Shown: positions 60,949 through 64,000 of the stretch, one piece after another
Numbering within the stretch: the stretch's first letter is position 1
Layout of the letters: the number at the start of each line of letters is the position of its first letter
DNA from: Buttiauxella sp965119215
GTDB lineage: Bacteria > Pseudomonadota > Gammaproteobacteria > Enterobacterales > Enterobacteriaceae
NCBI GenBank assembly: GCA_965119215.1
Contig: CBCPKK010000017.1
Span: forward strand, 1 to 64,000
Length of the DNA: 64,000 nucleotides
Reading direction: 5' to 3'
Program-made: the position numbers and the translations under genes
The notes under the pieces: generated by a model
The model's input: only the letters and a program-made list of their open reading frames with translations
What the model was told of the DNA's origin: nothing
Database searches by the model: none

Positions 60949-62967
60949 ATGGACACAATCGAACAACAAATCACTCAACTGCGAACCACGCTTCGCCATC
61001 ATGAATATCTCTATCATGTGCTTGATAACCCAGAAATCCCGGATGCGGAATACGACCGCCTGATGGGGGAGTTGCGCTCTCTGGAAGATGCGCATCCTGA
61101 GTTAATCACGCCTGACTCTCCAACTCAGCGCGTAGGTGCTGCACCGCTCAGCGAATTTACTCAGGTTCGCCACGAAGTGCCGATGCTCTCGCTGGATAAC
61201 GTGTTTGATGAAACCAGCTATCTGGCGTTTAACAAACGTGTTCAGGACCGTTTGAAAAGCGCTGATGCCGTCACTTTTTGCTGTGAGCTAAAGCTTGATG
61301 GATTGGCTGTAAGCCTGCTGTATGAAGATGGAATACTGATTCGTGCTGCAACGCGTGGCGATGGCACAACGGGTGAAAATATTACCGCCAATGTGCGCAC
61401 TATCCGCTCCATTCCTCTTAAATTGCGCGGCGAGAATATTCCCCGTCGCCTGGAAGTGCGCGGTGAAGTGTTCCTGCCGCAGGCTGGCTTCGAAAAGATT
61501 AATGAAGATGCACGTCGTACCGGCGGCAAACCCTTTGCTAACCCGCGTAATGCGGCGGCAGGATCATTGCGCCAGCTCGATCCGCGTATCACCGCAAAAC
61601 GTCCGCTAACATTCTTCTGTTATGGCGTTGGCCTGCTTGAAGGCGGTGAATTGCCTACAAGCCACCATGCTCGTTTGCAGCAGTTTAAAGAGTGGGGTTT
61701 GCCGGTTAGCGATCGCATTCGCTTGTGCAACACACCGGAAGAAGTGCTGGCGTTTTATCACCAGGTTGAGGCCGATCGCCCAACGCTAGGTTTTGATATC
61801 GATGGCGTGGTGATCAAAGTCGATTCGCTCGCGCTGCAAGAAACGCTAGGTTTTGTTGCTCGCGCACCACGCTGGGCAGTGGCGTTCAAATTCCCGGCTC
61901 AGGAACAAATGACGTTTGTTCGTGATGTCGAATTCCAGGTCGGGCGTACCGGTGCCATTACACCAGTTGCGCGTCTGGAGCCTGTTCAGGTTGCAGGTGT
62001 GTTGGTCAGCAATGCCACGCTGCACAATGCTGATGAAATTGAGCGCCTGGGTTTAAGAATTGGTGACCGCGTTGTTATTCGCCGTGCTGGCGACGTTATC
62101 CCGCAAGTGGTGGGGGTTGTGGAATCTGAACGCCCGGAAAACACCAAAGAGATCGTTTTCCCAACGCATTGCCCGGTTTGCGGCTCTGACGTTGAACGCG
62201 TGGAAGGCGAAGTAGTGACTCGCTGTACCGGTGGCCTGATTTGTGGCGCACAGCGTAAAGAATCGCTCAAACATTTTGTCTCCAGGCGTGCATTAGACGT
62301 TGACGGCATGGGCGACAAAATCATCGATCAACTGGTCGAAAAAGAATACGTTCATACGCCTGCGGATCTTTTCCGTCTGACTGCGGGCAAACTTACCGGT
62401 CTTGATCGTATGGGGCCGAAGTCGGCTCAAAACGTGGTCGATGCGCTAGAGAAAGCGAAAGAAACCACGTTTGCTCGTTTCTTGTATGCGCTGGGCATTC
62501 GTGAAGTTGGCGAGGCGACAGCTGCTGGGTTAGCGGCATATTTTGGCACTCTGGATGCGCTGACCACTGCGAGCATTGAGGATCTGCAAAAAGTCCCTGA
62601 TGTGGGCATTGTTGTCGCTACGCATGTCTTCAACTTCTTTGCTGAAGACAGCAATCTGGAAGTCATCCGCCAGTTGACGCAAGAGGCGGGCGTGCATTGG
62701 CCTGCTCCGATTATCATTAAAGCGGAAGAGATCGACAGCCCGTTTGCTGGCAAAACCGTGGTACTGACCGGCTCGCTGAGCATTCTGTCGCGTGATGATG
62801 CGAAAGCGCGCCTGGTGGCATTGGGTGCTAAAGTCGCAGGCAGTGTGTCGAAGAAAACAGATCTGGTGATTGCGGGTGAAGCGGCGGGTTCAAAACTGGC
62901 TAAGGCTCAGGAGCTGGGTATTGAAGTTATTGATGAAGCTGAAATGATTCGCTTGTTAGGTGAATGA
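60949..62967 (+). CDS. ligA: NAD-dependent DNA ligase
   Basis: This is a 672-residue ligase that seals nicks using NAD. In order: the N-terminal NAD-binding domain, the nucleotidyl-transfer domain with the AMP-accepting lysine in CELKLDGLAVSLLYEDG, and an OB fold. A four-cysteine zinc finger follows (CPVCGSDVE and CTGGLICGAQR), then helix-hairpin-helix repeats and a C-terminal BRCT domain (FAGKTVVLTGSLS to the end). Length and domains are those of E. coli LigA. Confidence 0.98.
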   Translation: MDTIEQQITQLRTTLRHHEYLYHVLDNPEIPDAEYDRLMGELRSLEDAHPELITPDSPTQRVGAAPLSEFTQVRHEVPMLSLDNVFDETSYLAFNKRVQDRLKSADAVTFCCELKLDGLAVSLLYEDGILIRAATRGDGTTGENITANVRTIRSIPLKLRGENIPRRLEVRGEVFLPQAGFEKINEDARRTGGKPFANPRNAAAGSLRQLDPRITAKRPLTFFCYGVGLLEGGELPTSHHARLQQFKEWGLPVSDRIRLCNTPEEVLAFYHQVEADRPTLGFDIDGVVIKVDSLALQETLGFVARAPRWAVAFKFPAQEQMTFVRDVEFQVGRTGAITPVARLEPVQVAGVLVSNATLHNADEIERLGLRIGDRVVIRRAGDVIPQVVGVVESERPENTKEIVFPTHCPVCGSDVERVEGEVVTRCTGGLICGAQRKESLKHFVSRRALDVDGMGDKIIDQLVEKEYVHTPADLFRLTAGKLTGLDRMGPKSAQNVVDALEKAKETTFARFLYALGIREVGEATAAGLAAYFGTLDALTTASIEDLQKVPDVGIVVATHVFNFFAEDSNLEVIRQLTQEAGVHWPAPIIIKAEEIDSPFAGKTVVLTGSLSILSRDDAKARLVALGAKVAGSVSKKTDLVIAGEAAGSKLAKAQELGIEVIDEAEMIRLLGE

Positions 62968-62968
62968 G

Positions 62969-63184
62969 ATGGATAAAGAGCAGCTTATTGAGATAGCCAA
63001 CACCGTGATGCCGTTCGGCAAATACAAAGGCCGCGTGCTGATTGATGTGCCGGAAGAGTATCTGCTGTGGTTTGCTCGCAAAGATGAATTTCCGCAGGGG
63101 CATCTTGGCGAACTGATGAGGCTGACATTGCTTATCAAAACCGAAGGGCTTGAGGAGCTGGTTAAGCCCCTCAAACGTCACTAG
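62969..63184 (+). CDS. ypeB: YpeB family protein (DUF3820)
   Basis: This is a 71-residue cytoplasmic protein (MPFGKYKGRVLIDVPEEYLL, DEFPQGHLGELMRL) of unknown function. It starts one base after the ligA stop codon, so it is co-translated with ligA. Its last 4 bases overlap the end of the convergent yfeH. Confidence 0.92.
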   Translation: MDKEQLIEIANTVMPFGKYKGRVLIDVPEEYLLWFARKDEFPQGHLGELMRLTLLIKTEGLEELVKPLKRH

Positions 63185-64000
63185 GCGTTATCCAGCATAT
63201 CGGTGGCGGCTTTGGCTGCCACCTTAGTTTCTCTCTGGTAACGACGAGCCAGTACTGCGCATATCATTAGCTGCAACTGATGGAAGATCATCAGCGGTAA
63301 TACCATCATCCCCACGGCGGCTACCGGGAACAGAATGTTTGCCATCGGGATCCCATTCGCCAGGCTCTTTTTCGAACCGCAGAACACAATGGTAATCTCA
63401 TCCGCTTTGCTAAAGCCCATGCGTCTTGCCACAAACATGTTGACGCCTATAACAATCGCCAGTAATACCAGACTCACCACCACGATAAACAGCAGTGAAC
63501 CCAGTCCTACTTTGTGCCAAATCCCATGTCTGACCGCCTCGCTAAACGCCGAGTAGACGACGAGCAGAATAGATGTCTGGTCAGTTTTACCAATCAATTT
63601 TTTATGTTTAGTGACCCAATTACCAATCCATGGGCGAGAAAGATGACCGAGTATAAATGGCACCAGTAGCTGCAACATAATGCTGCCGACTTGCTGCAAA
63701 CTGCCGCCTGCTCCATGTACATGCATCACCATGCCAACTAGCAGCGGCGAAAGGAAAATACCGAGCAGGCTTGAGGCTGAAGCAGCACATACCGCCGCTG
63801 CAACATTCCCCCCTGCAAGAGATGTAAACGCAATGGCCGATTGCACCGTGGCAGGCAAAATACACAGATATAAAAAGCCGGTATAGATTTCAGGACTGAC
63901 GTTCACCGGTGCCCACCAGGCGAACAAAACCCCCAGAATCGGGAACAGAACGAATGTGCTGCACATCACCCACAGGTGCAAGCGCCAGTGGCTGCTGCCT
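63181..64000 (-). CDS. yfeH: YfeH, bile acid:sodium symporter family membrane protein (partial, 5' end beyond window)
   Basis: About 273 residues of the C-terminal part are visible; the frame is open to the right edge, so the start lies outside. It is a multi-helix membrane protein (LWVMCSTFVLFPILGVLFAWW, GNVAAAVCAASASSLLGIFLSPLLVGM, FCGSKKSLANGIPMANILFP) close to E. coli YfeH (332 residues) of the SBF-like/NTCP family. The substrate is unknown. It converges on ypeB with a 4-base overlap. Confidence 0.93.
   Translation of the reverse strand, partial: GSSHWRLHLWVMCSTFVLFPILGVLFAWWAPVNVSPEIYTGFLYLCILPATVQSAIAFTSLAGGNVAAAVCAASASSLLGIFLSPLLVGMVMHVHGAGGSLQQVGSIMLQLLVPFILGHLSRPWIGNWVTKHKKLIGKTDQTSILLVVYSAFSEAVRHGIWHKVGLGSLLFIVVVSLVLLAIVIGVNMFVARRMGFSKADEITIVFCGSKKSLANGIPMANILFPVAAVGMMVLPLMIFHQLQLMICAVLARRYQRETKVAAKAATDMLDNA

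Noticed and set aside
1..64000. tRNA, rRNA or CRISPR elements
   Set aside because: I saw no cloverleaf sequences, no rRNA-like stretches and no regularly spaced direct repeats.

Overview
The window is chromosomal DNA of an enteric gammaproteobacterium (Enterobacteriaceae, related to Escherichia/Salmonella). The backbone blocks ypfN-dapE-yffB-ypfM-acrD-narQ-aegA, nudK-ypfG-tktB-talA-maeB, hemF-amiA-ypeA-yfeZ-yfeY-yfeX, cysPTWA-cysM, and crr-ptsI-ptsH-cysK-cysZ-zipA-ligA-ypeB-yfeH follow the E. coli order, in mirror image for some blocks, and the proteins read as close orthologues. It is not E. coli itself. The eut operon, the mur/ucpA genes and the yfeS-yfeK-pdxK stretch are missing from their E. 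coli positions, and other genes stand at several junctions.

1-13.5 kb is a visibly AT-richer accessory island holding a chaperone-usher fimbrial operon. Its layout resembles Salmonella bcfABCDEFGH: pilins, chaperone, usher, two-domain tip adhesin, three minor pilins, second chaperone, and a thioredoxin-fold protein. The operon ends in an unusual pair of overlapping genes: a BcfH/ScsC-like protein with no cysteine at all, and a PglL-type membrane O-oligosaccharyltransferase. This suggests that fimbrial subunits or associated periplasmic proteins may be glycosylated. A 202-bp ERIC element carrying a three-hairpin insert separates usher from adhesin. Two strong TGTCA-type palindromes precede the first pilin. 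Downstream lie a 314-bp internally deleted IS1-family element with a perfect 9-bp target duplication, an IprA/YaiV-like regulator, and a truncated IS66-family element next to an unidentified gene tail.

13.5-24 kb is core: ypfN, dapE, yffB, the 19-codon ypfM, the RND pump acrD, the nitrate/nitrite two-component pair narP-narQ side by side, and aegA. 24-32.7 kb is an insertion relative to E. coli between aegA and nudK. It holds a MelR-like AraC regulator without melAB, an NhaC-family antiporter, a MalY/PatB-type PLP enzyme, and a periplasmic nitrate reductase operon napFDABC that lacks napGH. The nap promoter has the expected FNR-like half-site and NarP 7-2-7 site, so sensor, regulator and target operon lie within about 13 kb.

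32.7-49.6 kb is core metabolism: nudK, ypfG, transketolase B, transaldolase A, malic enzyme, oxygen-dependent heme synthesis, a Tat-exported amidase, small envelope genes, a Dyp-type peroxidase, and the sulfate/thiosulfate importer with cysM. 49.8-54.8 kb is an accessory cassette of AraC regulator, MFS permease and GH78 alpha-L-rhamnosidase, probably for uptake and cytoplasmic cleavage of rhamnosides. 54.8-64 kb is core: the general PTS genes, cysK, cysZ, the division protein zipA, ligA, ypeB, and the 3' part of yfeH, which runs off the right edge. I found no rRNA, tRNA or CRISPR array.
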